Shown: piece after piece, positions 1-10,074 of the stretch
Position numbering within the stretch: the stretch's first letter is position 1
Layout of the letters: the number at the start of each line of letters is the position of its first letter
Assembly: GCF_032854445.1 (NCBI RefSeq)
Contig: NC_088302.1
Location: forward strand, 45,672,645-45,736,644
Direction: 5' to 3'
DNA: 64,000 nt
Source: Liolophura sinensis
Lineage: Eukaryota > Mollusca > Polyplacophora > Chitonida > Chitonidae
Notes under the pieces: model-generated
What the model was told of the DNA's origin: nothing
The model's database searches: none
What the model saw: only the letters and a program-made list of their open reading frames with translations
Translations under genes and position numbers: made by a program

Positions 1-559
1 TGTATAATTTTTGTTGAAGCATTGCTCTTTCTGAACCTTGTTAATTATGGTTCTGTGATCCAGCATAGTTGGCTAAGTGCTTTGTTTGAGCCCAATAATC
101 AGCCTCTGATGATCACATTTCCTTGTTCAAATCCATGGTCATATGTTGTTAATTCCCTCAATAATTGTTGAGACTGTTTTTTTTTTTTAACTTGTTTAGG
201 TAATCAGTGTTTAGACATGTTTTGTCTGAGTTTGGATAACCATTACAGGAGAAGGTTTCATGAGCATGGTGTGATTTAATGGTACAGTCAAGATCTTTGT
301 ATGGACTGCAGGTTCAATCCAAGCCTTGGAAAGGGAATTTCTAAATTTTCACCTGCTCTCATCTTTTATGGGGATCTTGGTTGATGTATGCTATTGACTG
401 CATTTGTGGATACTTCTGCAGAGTTATATGCTTGCTAAATACTAAATACCTTTCACCAATATGGAAGTCACCTGACTGCTGTCTTGAAGTGAAAAAATTC
501 TTGAGTATATCATTAAGTTTAGATCAATCAACAAGTCAGGTGACAGGCTGAGTTTTAAA
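1..559. other. No recognisable feature
   Basis: AT-rich sequence with one T run near 179-189. I see no coding frame, known repeat or structured element. Confidence 0.5.
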
Positions 560-1045
560 CTTGAAAGAGCATTGTTGAGGTTAGCTGCTCTAAGCAGAGG
601 TGGGCATTGCTTGGGCTAACAAGAATGAATGGGTATTGTTAAGGTCAGTTGCTTATTAAGCATGGGTGCACATTGTTGGTGCTAGGTACTCCATAAACAT
701 GGATGGACATTTTTGAGGCTATCTGCTTGTTAAGCATGGGTAGGCCGTGTTGATGTTAGCTGCTTCAGGTTTGGGAGGGCATTGTTAAGAGCCGTTTTCT
801 AGGCCAGGGTATTCATTTTCACGTTAGCTGCTTGTTGAGCATGGGTGGGCATTGTTGAGCTTAGCTGCTTTTTAAGCATTATTATGAGTGAGCATTAAGG
901 TTAGCTGCTTTCTAGGCCTGGTTGAGCATTCCTGAGGTTAACTGCTGTCTAAGTATGGATGGGTATTCTTAGGGTAAGCTGCTTTCTAATCCAGGGTAAT
1001 CATTGTTGAGATTAACTGCTTTCTAAGCATGGATAATGACTGACA
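560..1045. repeat. Diverged ~37-bp tandem repeat
   Basis: About a dozen imperfect units sharing TTAGCTGCTTTCTAAGC and ATGGGTGGGCATTGTTGAG-like cores at a spacing near 37-40 bases. Units have drifted strongly, including small indels. The core resembles that of the 39-bp repeat that starts about 250 bases further on, so the two may be branches of one satellite. No coding potential. Confidence 0.75.
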
Positions 1046-1289
1046 TTGTCATTACTGGATACAGTTAATATATAGAGAAAAATTTCATCCAAAAAAAAAA
1101 ATGAAGAAATTTCTTTAAAAAATTAAGATGAAATTCCAAAAAAAAAAGAAATTCAAGAAATTAGGAATGTCAAAACTTCCTCTTGAATACTTATGTATTC
1201 AAATAATACATCTTGTAGACTACAACTGACATTGTTTGAGCTAACTCACTCGTCCATTAATGGCAAGGCTGTGTATCGAAATCCAGAAA

Positions 1290-1765
1290 AGGTTCTCTTC
1301 TGCTCTCTATGGATGGGAGTTGGTTGTTCAGTCTGGTTTTGCCTTCTATGGATGGAAGATCACTGTTCAAGCTTGTGGTGCTTCCTATCGATGGGAGATC
1401 ATTGTCCAGGCTGGTTGTGCATTCTATAAATTGGAGATCATTGTTCAGGCAGGGTCTGCCTTCTATGGATGAGAGATTATTGCTCAGACTGGTTCTGCCT
1501 TCTATCATTGGGAGATAATTGCTCAGACTGGTTCTGCCTTCAATGGATGGGAGATCATTGTTTAGGCAGGTTCTGCCTTCTATGAATGGGAGATCATTGT
1601 TCAGGCAGGTTCTGCCTTCTATGAATGGGAGATCATTGTTCAGGCAGGTTCTGCCTTCAGTGGATGGGAGATCATTGTTTAGGCAGGTCCTGCCTTCTGT
1701 GGATGGGAGATCATTGTTCTGCCTTAAATGGATGGGAAATCATTGTTCATGCTGGATAGGAGATC
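1290..1765. repeat. 39-bp minisatellite, block A
   Basis: Tandem units of 39 bases with the core GATGGGAGATCATTGTTCAG followed by GCAGGTTCTGCCTTCT. About 12 copies, best conserved at 1520-1720. Because 39 is a multiple of three, long open frames appear on both strands with a 13-residue period (for example LPSMDGRSLFRQV); these are by-products of the repeat, not genes. Confidence 0.9.
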
Positions 1766-2284
1766 TACGGAACCATTAAAGTGACATGGTGAAAATAAAC
1801 TTTATGGAAGAGAAAAAGAAAATTTGGAGAAGAGAAAATGTTTCTTTTTAACTCCCGACCTTTAAAGTCGATGCCCCAAGTTTAAAAGTCAGGACCCTGA
1901 CTTAATTGGCCAATCACAAGTCATTTGCCATCAGACAGCCAATATAGCAGCCAGAAACGAACATCTCACTGACAACTACTTTATGTGCAAGTACAACTTT
2001 GCTTGATGGGCACCGCAAGGTCTATATGCAGAAACAGTGACGTACTGAAAGAATAAAAGAGTACACCGCTTTAGACCAACTTGTTTTAGGCGAGCAATGC
2101 ATTTCCCTTTATCAATGAGGGAGCTTATTAATGAACAGATTTCATAGAGGCATATGTGGACTAAATAAAACAATGTAAACTCATGAGAAAAATTTTGTCT
2201 TCCAAAAAAAATTTTTTCACCATGTAATTTTTTTTTCTCTATCAAATTTTTGTTTCTCACCTTGTCACTTTTAGGGCTTCGCAG
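1766..2284. other. Spacer between minisatellite blocks A and B
   Basis: AT-rich sequence with no gene. Near 1850-1900 there are two near-copies of a short motif around TTTAAAGTCG/TTTAAAAGTCAGG, possibly a small decayed hairpin. Nothing else recognised. Confidence 0.4.
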
Positions 2285-2610
2285 AGATCATTGTTTAGGT
2301 TGGTTTTCCTTCTATAGAAGGGAGATCTTTGTTTTGGCTGGTTTTGCTTCTATGGATTGGAGATCATTGTTTAGGCTGGATTTTGTCTTCTATTGATGGG
2401 AGATCATTGTTTTGGCTGGTTTTTGTCTTCTGTGGATGGGAGATAATTGTTTAGGCTGGTTTTGCTTCTATGGATGGGAGATCATTGTTTAGGCTGGTTT
2501 TTGTCTTCTGTGGATGGGAGATCATTGTTTAGGCTGGTTTTTGTCTTCTGTGGATGGGAGATCATTGTTTAGACTGCTTTTGCCTTCTGTGGATGGGAGA
2601 TCATTGTTAA
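2285..2610. repeat. 39-bp minisatellite, block B
   Basis: About eight units of the same family as block A, with the variant core TTTAGGCTGGTTTTTGTCTT and GTGGATGGGAGATCATTG. Unit length varies between about 38 and 40, so no long frame results. Confidence 0.88.
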
Positions 2611-2870
2611 AGAAGATCCCAGGTGACTTCACATTAAACGTTCCTTAAACACAATGTTTATGCTATGTTAGTGTGTAAATGGCATATACAAGAAATATTA
2701 TATTTACCAGTTCCATTTAAAAAACAAAAGAAACATTAAATTTGGACCCTATACCTATCCCGCCGACTGTGGAGCCGTGGCTGGTGGACATCAGGCCATT
2801 AAGACCTGCCAGGATTATGTATTGAAAAGCCCTGTAAAGCAATAACGAATCATGCATTAGGCCTACCTAC

Positions 2871-3636
2871 TGTTAGCTCTGTAGGGATGTGATTACGTAT
2901 AATATCACAGCCCTATCTTGTTTCATAAGCTTGCCTTGAATAGCTCTGTACTTCCTTTGTTGGCTTTAATTTACTACTGCTGGGCACCAAATAATTTGTC
3001 TGTCCGTAGTCTTAGTCGTTTCGGCTATTAATTCCAGGTAGGTGTTCCCACGTGTCATCACTAATAAATCCACACACACGAAACTAGTGGATAAATTCTA
3101 ACTCCAATCGCCAAGTTTGAATGCATACTCCTCACAGTGAAGCGAATCATGTATACAATTATCACTGCCACTATGAGGCAAGTTTGACCGTTTGACACGC
3201 ATACTGGATAATTCTTTATCATCAGTCTCACCAGCAATGACATAGTGGGAATCCATAATCAACACTGATGAATAAAAAAACTTCTCAGACAATTCAAGAA
3301 TAGATTAAACAAGATGTACAAAATATACTAATTGCTAGTAATGTCAATAGTTATCTCCCTTCTATGGGCTGTGAGGAGCACGCATTCAAACAAGGTGGTT
3401 GGAGTTCAAATTTATCCAGTTCCCACTATTTTCATGCCTGTGTGGATTTATTAGTGATGACACTTGGTAACACCTACCTGAAATTGATAGCTGAAACGAC
3501 TTTGACTACGATTATTTGGTGCCCAACAGGAGTATATTAAAGCCAGTAAGGAAAGTACAGAGGTGTTAAAGGTAAGCTTATGGAACAAAACAGGGTTTTG
3601 ATTAGTATACGTAATCATAGCCCTATAGAGCTAACC
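2871..3636. repeat. Long inverted repeat (foldback element), two 268-bp arms
   Basis: Left arm 2871-3138 and right arm 3369-3636 are reverse complements with frequent mismatches (by eye roughly 80-85% identity), around a loop of about 230 bases. Shared landmarks include TGTGTGGATTTATTAGTGATGACAC, split here for reading as TGTGGATTTATTAG then TGATGACAC; also AACACCTACCTG, TTATTTGGTGCCCA and GAGCTAAC at the outer ends. It could be a foldback/MITE-like transposable element or an inverted duplication. It lies between minisatellite blocks B and C. No transposase frame is visible in the loop, and no clear target duplication is seen. Confidence 0.85.
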
Positions 3637-3967
3637 CACTGTGTTCTTTTCCAGTAGCCATTGTTACCCATATGTACAATCCTCTTAATTAGCACCCATA
3701 AAATCAGATAAGTAAAACAGTTTTACAACAAATGTTTTGAAAGATATCGGAGTTGTATTCGGGAAAAGAATGTACAGCACATCGACTGGGCGATATGATG
3801 ACCAATTTGTCTAGTTTGTCTGACACGAATACGACATACATGGAATAATGGTTGAGAATTTGGCATGGTTTCGCATTCCACAGACTAGAAATTTTCTTTG
3901 CGATACAGATCACAGGATCCATGCAGTCGGGCCAGTGGATTGTGAGTTGCACTGATGCGTTTTCTAC
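3637..3967. other. Unassigned segment between foldback repeat and minisatellite
   Basis: About 330 bases without a recognisable gene or repeat family. The open frame on the minus strand here has no domain that I know. Confidence 0.35.
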
Positions 3968-4093
3968 ATTTGGGAGATCATTGTTTAGACCGATTCTAAT
4001 TTCTGTTGATTAGAAGAGATCATAGTTTAAGCGGGTTCTGATTTCTATGGGCGGGAGATCATTGTTCAGGCTGGTTTTGTTTTCTGTGGATGG
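3968..4093. repeat. 39-bp minisatellite, block C
   Basis: Three units of the 39-bp family (GGGAGATCATTGTT cores), ending abruptly at GTGGATGGAACG where a second-family SINE-like sequence begins. Confidence 0.8.
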
Positions 4094-4094
4094 A

Positions 4095-4400
4095 ACGAAT
4101 GAAAGCTTGGGGTTTAATGTCGTATTTAACAACTTTTCAGTCGTATGACGAGGATGAGTCATTATGTGTATATACATCATTATACTGTGTGTTCTTGTGG
4201 CAGGGCGAGTCCATGCCGCCAAAAGTGCTGCCGCCACTGAAGTATCATGCTGAAGACACCAGACATGACACCACACGCAATCACATTATACTGACACCAC
4301 GCCAACTAGTCCAGTTCCCTTGCTCAAACCTCTCAGAGCTGAGCGCCAAGCAAGGAAACAAGTACTATTTTCAAAGTCTGGTATGATCCGACCTGGGTTT
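4095..4400. repeat. Decayed SINE (family 2) inserted in the minisatellite
   Basis: Starts GAAAGCTTGGGGTTTAATGTCG and continues with a TTTTCAGTCGTATGACGA-type segment shared with copies at 26.0, 43.3 and 47.2 kb, then GCTGAAGACACC and CAAGCAAGGAAACAAG-like decayed body. Minisatellite units flank it on both sides, so it probably inserted into a once continuous array. It is an old, heavily mutated copy. Confidence 0.6.
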
Positions 4401-4417
4401 TATCCTCCTGACTTCAT

Positions 4418-5208
4418 CTATGGATGGAAGATCATTGTTTAGGTTGGTTTTGCTTCTATGGATGGGAGTTAAGGCTGGCTCTGATTTCTATGCAAGGGAG
4501 AACATTGTTTAGACCTGTTCAGCTATTTGTATATGGGGCTTCAGACTGACTCTGATTTCTATGCAAAGGAGAACATTAGTTCAGCTTTCTGTGGATGGGA
4601 GCATTGTTTAGGCTGGTTCTGATTCCACAGATAGATCACTGTTCAAGCTTGCAGTGTTTTCTGTGTATGAAAGATCATTGTTCGGGACAGCGGGTTCTAT
4701 TTTCTGTTGATGCAAGACCTTTGTTTGGGCCTTTTTACCTTTCTATGGATGGGAGGTCATTTTTCAGGCTAGTTCTGCTTTTTGGGGATGTGGGTTATTT
4801 TTAGGCTGGTTCTGCTTTCTGTGGTTGGGAGATCATTGTTTGGGCTTGTTTTGCTTTCTATGGATGGGAGATCATTGTTAAGGCTGGATCTGCTTTATGT
4901 GATTGGGAGATCATTGTTTAGACTGGTTCTATTTTCTGTGGATGAAGGATTATTGCTTAGGCTTGTTCTGCTCTCTTTGGATGGGAGATTGTTGTTAGGC
5001 TGGTTATGCTTTCTGCAGTTGGGAGATCATTGTTTAGACTTGTTCTGCTTTCTGTTGTTGACGGATTATTGCTTAGGCTTGTTCTGCTTTCTGTGGATGG
5101 GAAATCGTTGTTTATGCTGGTTCTGCTTTCTATGGAGGGGAGATCATTGTTCAGACTCGTTCTGCTTTCTATGGAGGGGAGATCAATGTTTAGACTGGTT
5201 CTGATTTC
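4418..5208. repeat. 39-bp minisatellite, block D
   Basis: About 20 units with cores GATGGGAGATCATTGTTTAG and CTGGTTCTGCTTTCTGTG. Several units have single-base changes that turn GGAGATC into AAGGATTATTGC. Open frames on both strands reflect the 13-codon period. The right edge abuts the integrase end of the minus-strand Gypsy element directly, so the array has truncated or replaced its 3' end. Confidence 0.9.
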
Positions 5209-6117
5209 TACGAGAAAACCACCTGACACATATCCAACTTTTCTCTTTTCTCTTAATGGTTTCTGAGATCGGGTGTTATGGTTGTAGTATTTCTCAGTGT
5301 TCATCCGTTTCTGTGAAAGTCGCCTTTGTACATCTTTTGCGTTCTGTACAGATGGACGGAGCTGTTTTTTGTTGGACTGGGAGGTTGTCTCTAAGACGAC
5401 TCATTAGGAGTTGAGCTGGTGTTGTGGTTCCATCAGTGGGTGTATTTCTGTAGACTAACAGTCCCATGTACGGGTCAGTACCGTCGGTCTGGGCTTTCTT
5501 CATGATCCGTTTCGCTATACCGACATACTTTTCAGCAAGTCCGTTGGATTGGTGATGTTAGGGGCTGTTCATGGTGTGCTTGAAACCCCATTCTGCAACG
5601 AATCTTTTAAATCCTGCAGATGTGTATTGGCTTCTATTGTCAGATATCAGTTCTTCACATATGCTGTGCCGGGGCAAAGATTGATTTCATGTGATTGATG
5701 ACACTGTTGGCAGTGATATTAGGTAACATGCTGATCTCAAAATAGTGACTATAATAATCAGCCACAATGAGATAGTTACGGTTGTGTCACTCAAACAGGT
5801 CTGTGGTTAACAATTTCCATGGCCCGTTTGGTATCGGCAGTGACATCATCTGTGCCTAACGTAGGGAGGATCTGTGTTCAAGACATGTGCTACATCTGTT
5901 CACATAGTCCTCAATTTGTGAACAAGTGCGGCCAGTAGAGAAATTCTCTAACATGTCGTTTGCGAAGTTCCATGCCAAAATGTCCTGCATGTATCCGCTG
6001 CAGCATGTCAACATGAAATAATGCTGGATTTACAATTTTGTCATTTTTGAACATTATGCCGTTCAAAACAGTCAGTTCGTCTCGCACATGCCAGAATTCT
6101 CTCAGATCAGCGTCCAC
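5209..6117 (-). pseudogene. Gypsy integrase (broken)
   Basis: The zinc-binding N-terminal part is visible at 5911-6117 (RIHAGHFGMELRKRHVREFL, then YWPHL). The catalytic core between 5500 and 5910 is recognisable only in fragments with stops. The C-terminal part reads at 5294-5503 (GLLVYRNTPTDGTTTPAQLL) and in another frame EKYYNHNTRSQKPLRE, ending where the minisatellite begins. Nonfunctional. Confidence 0.8.
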
Positions 6118-6293
6118 TTGTTGTTTAGTCTGTAGCCATCCTCTAAGGAATGACAGATTTAAGTTTGATGAGTTTGATGAGAGTTTGATCCTTCTGTGGT
6201 TCCGATTTGATTTTTTCCAGTTTTTGACCAGTTACTGGGATCCGTTCAAATACTGCATGAACGTGCTCTTCCAGGGTTGGATCTTCATGTGCG

Positions 6294-6728
6294 TCATGTC
6301 CAGATTTGTAATTTCTCTCGAGTGTGTCCGCAATCGGAGTTTCCTTTCCGGGGCAAAAAAACTACGTTCAAATCGTAGAGCTGTAAGCGCAGCATCATGC
6401 GTTGTAGTCTGGGTGGTGCTGAAGCCAGTGGTTTGCCCATGATTATCTCAAGCGGCTTGTGATCACTGTGTACTGTCAGTTGTTTGCCATAGATATAAGA
6501 ATGAAACTTCTCACACCCAAACTGAATTGCCAACATTTCTTTTTCTATCTGTGCATAGTTTTGCCGTGTTGGCGTAAGTGCTTGTGGGGCGTAGGCAACT
6601 GGTTTGCCTTCTTGAAGAATGACTGCGACAAGGCCTGATTTTGACGCGTCTACTTGGAGGGGGACGTCCTTGGTGATGTCATAGTATGCTAACACCAGTC
6701 CTGGTGTTCGCGTGATGATGGATTTCAC
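6294..6728 (-). pseudogene. Gypsy RNase H region
   Basis: Shows QVDASKSGLVAVILQEGKPV (first catalytic Asp), EKEMLAIQFGCEKFHSYIYG (catalytic Glu) and VHSDHKPLEIIM (Asp), the standard RNase H set of Ty3/Gypsy elements, then a decayed tether (RLQRMMLRLQLYDLNVVFLP). This domain is the best preserved of the element, but it lies within a broken polyprotein. Confidence 0.85.
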
Positions 6729-6856
6729 CTGTTCAAATGCTTTGTCACAATTTGCGTCTCATAGCCACTCAACATCTCCTTTTAAGAGTTCTCTTATTGG
6801 AGCTGTGACTGTGGCAAGTCCTGGGGCAAACTTGGTGAGGTAATTGATCATACCCA

Positions 6857-7590
6857 TCATCGTTTCCAGTTCCTTTTTCGAGGTAGGGGTCGGCATCTGT
6901 TCAACGGTTTAATCTTGTCTGGGTCAGGTTTCAGACCCTCTGACGCGAGAGTGTGTCCGTAGAACTTTGTCTCTGTGACCCCAATTTCCATTTTTGCAGA
7001 ATTCAGGTGCAGGTTTTTGTCACGGCATCTCTGAAGTAGTTCTCTGAGTCGCTCGTCGTGCAGTTCTCTGGTTGGTGCATAGAGCAGAATGTAATCAACC
7101 AAGACCTCAACGCTGTCAAGACCTTCCAGGGCTTCCTGTGCTTTCTTTTGAAAGATACAAGGCCAAAAGGTAAGCGTGTAAATGCCCACCTGCCAAAGGG
7201 AGAGTTAAATGTTCTGAGTTTACTACTTTCATCATCTAGCTGGATCTGCCAGTACCCGGACTTTGCGTTGAGCCGACTGAAGTATTTCGCACCTGCCAAT
7301 TTATGTGTTATGTCCTCTGTTCTAGGAAGTTGATAGTGCTCTCGCATTATGTTTTCGTTCAAATCCTTCGGGTTAATACATATCCGCAGTGTGTTGTGTT
7401 TTTTCGCGACGGCCACCATTGAGCTTACCCATTCTATGGGCTCGTCAATGGCTCTGATGACGCCCACTGACTCCACACGTTTTAGTCCATTTTTGACACG
7501 ATCCATTAATGCTACAGGGACCCGCTGTGGCTCGTGCACAACTGGTAGTGCGTTGTCTTTGAGTTTTGGCTTTTCCTGGAAGACAACCAA
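6857..7590 (-). pseudogene. Gypsy reverse transcriptase (broken, catalytic Asp changed)
   Basis: The fingers/palm are clear: VESVGVIRAIDEPIEWVSSM, LRICINPKDLNENI and FSRLNAKSGYWQIQLD. A frameshift near 7140-7180 moves to a frame with the palm end LVDYILLYAP, where active Gypsy enzymes have a DD pair; the second Asp is Tyr here. GLKPDPDKIK follows, the usual start of the connection. Both the shift and the lost Asp mean no polymerase activity. Confidence 0.87.
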
Positions 7591-7752
7591 GCTTTGTGAA
7601 GATATCCTTGTTCTCCTTGACCACTGATTCTTTAGTCAAAAACTGCGTTGTGATTGGTTGATCAATTGTCATAATCATTTTCACCAGATGTAGCAGCTTA
7701 CAGGCCTTGAAACCTCGGAGGGGTTTAGTTGGTCTATCCACAACTACAAACT

Positions 7753-8031
7753 CTAAGTCCTGAATAATGTTTTTGTACTTACATGGTACCGTGCATTTAC
7801 CTGTGACTTTGATTTGATTACCACCATATCGTGACAACTTGGGGAGAAAGCGTGTTTGTAGAGGTCCTTTGTTTGACAGTAGTCTTTGTATGTTTCTGTG
7901 GGAATGCAGTTTACTTGTGCTCCAGTATCCAGTTTACACCTGAGAGTTTTGCATGTGTTTCCTATTTCAATGTTTGCATAAGCTTCATTTCCGTTGTGTT
8001 CAGTTTTGTTAACTGTACCTAAAAATAGCAC
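7753..8031 (-). pseudogene. Gypsy aspartic protease region
   Basis: The frame carries KLDTGAQVNCIP, the active-site DTGA of retropepsins, in the right place between gag and reverse transcriptase. It continues in another frame toward 7445 (SRYGGNQIKVTGKC, then FVVVDRPTKPLRG), so a frameshift separates the halves. It is part of the same decayed polyprotein. Confidence 0.8.
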
Positions 8032-8125
8032 GTTGTCTTCAGTGTCAGTGTCTGTGTTATGATTATCTTATCAAACAGCAAAAGCTGATTTAGAATTGTC
8101 CTGAAGTGATTTTTGATGCCACATT

Positions 8126-8893
8126 TCATACACTTTTTTCCCATTGCCGGGCAAGTTTCTGACTTCTTATGTTCATATCCACACCGACTACACTGAGAAT
8201 TGTCCTGCTTGTCATATGTGTTCCGTTTCTGAAACTTCTTAAATTTCTGTTGTTTTTGTGCCTGAAATTTCTGTTGACCAGTTGGAATTCATTCTTTCCA
8301 AATTTATTGTCAAATTTTAGTTCGTTAACTTCATCGGGAGTTTTGTTCAACACTTTCAATTGTTCACGTGATATTTCATGAGCCCTGGCAATTTTTGTTG
8401 CTTTTTCTAGAGTCAGATCATCTTCTACGATGACTTTTTCCTGAACTTCAGATGAATTTGAGCCCATGAGAATCCTGTCTTTAATCATGTCGTCTGGGTC
8501 ATGAAAACTACCGTCACGGCCAATGAGTTTTAACTGAGTGACCCATTCATCTATCGACTCTGACTGACCTTGACACCGTTGATAAAATAACTTACGTTGT
8601 ACAGACGTGTTTTTCTTCGGGTCGCAGTAGTACTCGCAAAGTTCGAACAGTTTCTCTGGCTCCTTAGAATCTTCCTCTGAAAGTTCACCACTAGAACTCC
8701 ACGCTCTGCAAATGTCTCTGCCTTTTTGTCCGATTTTTATCATGAACTGTGCGGCTTTTTGCCGCGCTTTCCACTTGTCTGCATCCGGTCCGGTGAACAC
8801 GAGGTGTATCAGTTCCTTCCATCGTGACCAGTTTTCTGCAACATTACCGCTGTCTAAATCCATGGGAGACATCTGTTTCACGTTTGCTGCCAT
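8126..8893 (-). pseudogene. Gypsy gag (broken)
   Basis: Capsid-like gag beginning MAANVKQMSPMDLDSGNVAE with a clear retrotransposon gag core around RKLFYQRCQGQSESIDEWVT. In the 3' part the frame shifts near 8230; in another frame a double zinc knuckle is visible at about 8110-8205 (CSRCGYEH...C, then CMKCGIKNHF). It is a structural protein of the retrotransposon particle and is inactive here because of the shift. Confidence 0.85.
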
Positions 8894-8923
8894 CTCTAGG
8901 GTTCTTCTGAACTTCTGACACCA

Positions 8924-9150
8924 TGTGATTCTTTTATGTTAACGTCTTTTGACGTAAGAAAGTATAAATAAATATAGGACTCGAAACAGCATTTCCATTC
9001 AGACAGTCACTCTATTCCACTCACTTCGCCACCTTGAGCAGTCCCGCAGTATGTTACTTACGTAATATTAGCCAATCGATGCTGCAATGTCATGAACATT
9101 AATATAGGGGAGCTGATCATGTGATGTAAACATACACATGTGCTATGATG
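8924..9150 (-). other. Possible 5' LTR remnant of the minus-strand Gypsy element
   Basis: The stretch directly before the primer-binding-like site ends in ACA on the minus strand, as LTRs usually do, and holds a TATA-like TATATTTATTTATAC. No second LTR copy is available in the window to compare, because the 3' end is lost. The outer edge is a guess. Confidence 0.35.
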
Positions 9151-9157
9151 TAAACAA

Positions 9158-9800
9158 ATGCACGTGGCAAACTATGACAATATCATAGGCCTCAAGCCAG
9201 ACACGGAAAAAACCCAAGCTATTGTCGACATAGCCAAGCCGCAGAGCAAACAGGACTTATGGTGCCTGCTGGGAATCGTGAACTTTTTGTCAAAATTCAT
9301 CCCCAATTTGGCTGAAATTACCGCTCCTCTCCTCCAGCTTCTTCGCAACAACGTTGATTAGCAGTGGTGCTATGAACATGATGCTTCATTTCAATCAAAG
9401 ATGTGTTGACACAGAGACCATTGCTCCAGTACTTCGACATGAACCGCCTTACACTAATTCAAGCTGATGCATCACAGTGTGGACTGGGGGCAACCCTCAT
9501 GCAGGGTGGTGGACCAGTGACGTATGCATCATGAGATCTTACTCAGGGCGAGGCCAATCATGCTTAGATTGAGAAAGAGCTGCTTTCAGTTGCCTTTGCA
9601 TGCAAGAAATTTCATCAGTACATCTACAGAACAAAATTTTAAGTCCACAAGCCACTGGAAATGATCTTATGCAAGCCGCTGAGCCAAGCATCGCCCAGAT
9701 TACAACATATGCAGCTACAATTTTGACATAGTCATTTTGACATAACCTACATCCCTGGAAAACAAATGTACATTGCTGACACCCTTTACAGAGAGTATCT
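9158..9800 (+). pseudogene. Gypsy RT end and RNase H (broken)
   Basis: The reverse transcriptase tail GLKPDTEKTQAIVDIAKPQS, LLGIVNFLSKFIPNLAEITA is in one frame to the stop at 9359. RNase H follows with shifts (LTLIQADASQCGLGATLMQG, then EKELLSVAFACKKFHQYIY, then FDITYIPGKQMYIADTL). In-frame stops are at several points. Confidence 0.8.
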
Positions 9801-10074
9801 TCCATGGGCGGAAGAAACCTGTATGTCTGATGATACTGAAGAACCTGATTCACACCCTGAATCAGGAAATGGAAGTTACGGTTGACAGCATCATTAATCA
9901 TCTGCCAGTTTCTGCAGATAAGCTTGAACAGTTCCAGAAAGCTATGTCTATGGATTAAGCATTTCAAGCCTTGAGGAAACAGTTAACTGTGGTTGGCAAC
10001 AACACAAGTCAGCAGTCCCTTTATACGCCTGTCCATACTGGGATATCCGGGATGAAATTCATATCATTGACAAT

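Larger units (their letters stand above)
5209..8923 (-). mobile_element. Decayed Ty3/Gypsy-type LTR retrotransposon (minus strand)
   Basis: Domains read in the order gag, zinc knuckle, protease, reverse transcriptase, RNase H, integrase from 8.9 down to 5.2 kb, the Ty3/Gypsy order. Frames are broken by several shifts and stops, so the element cannot be autonomous. A primer-binding-like site (TGGTGTCAGAAG) lies just upstream of gag at 8912-8923. The 3' end, including the 3' LTR, is missing because the element runs into the 39-bp minisatellite at about 5208. It is similar in domain style to the invertebrate K02A2.6-like group. Confidence 0.88.

Noticed and set aside
1257-1779. Open frames in the 39-bp repeats
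   Set aside because: 13-residue periodic translations of a minisatellite; present on both strands.
4090-4386. 98-codon plus-strand open frame
   Set aside because: Falls within a decayed SINE family 2 copy nested in the minisatellite.
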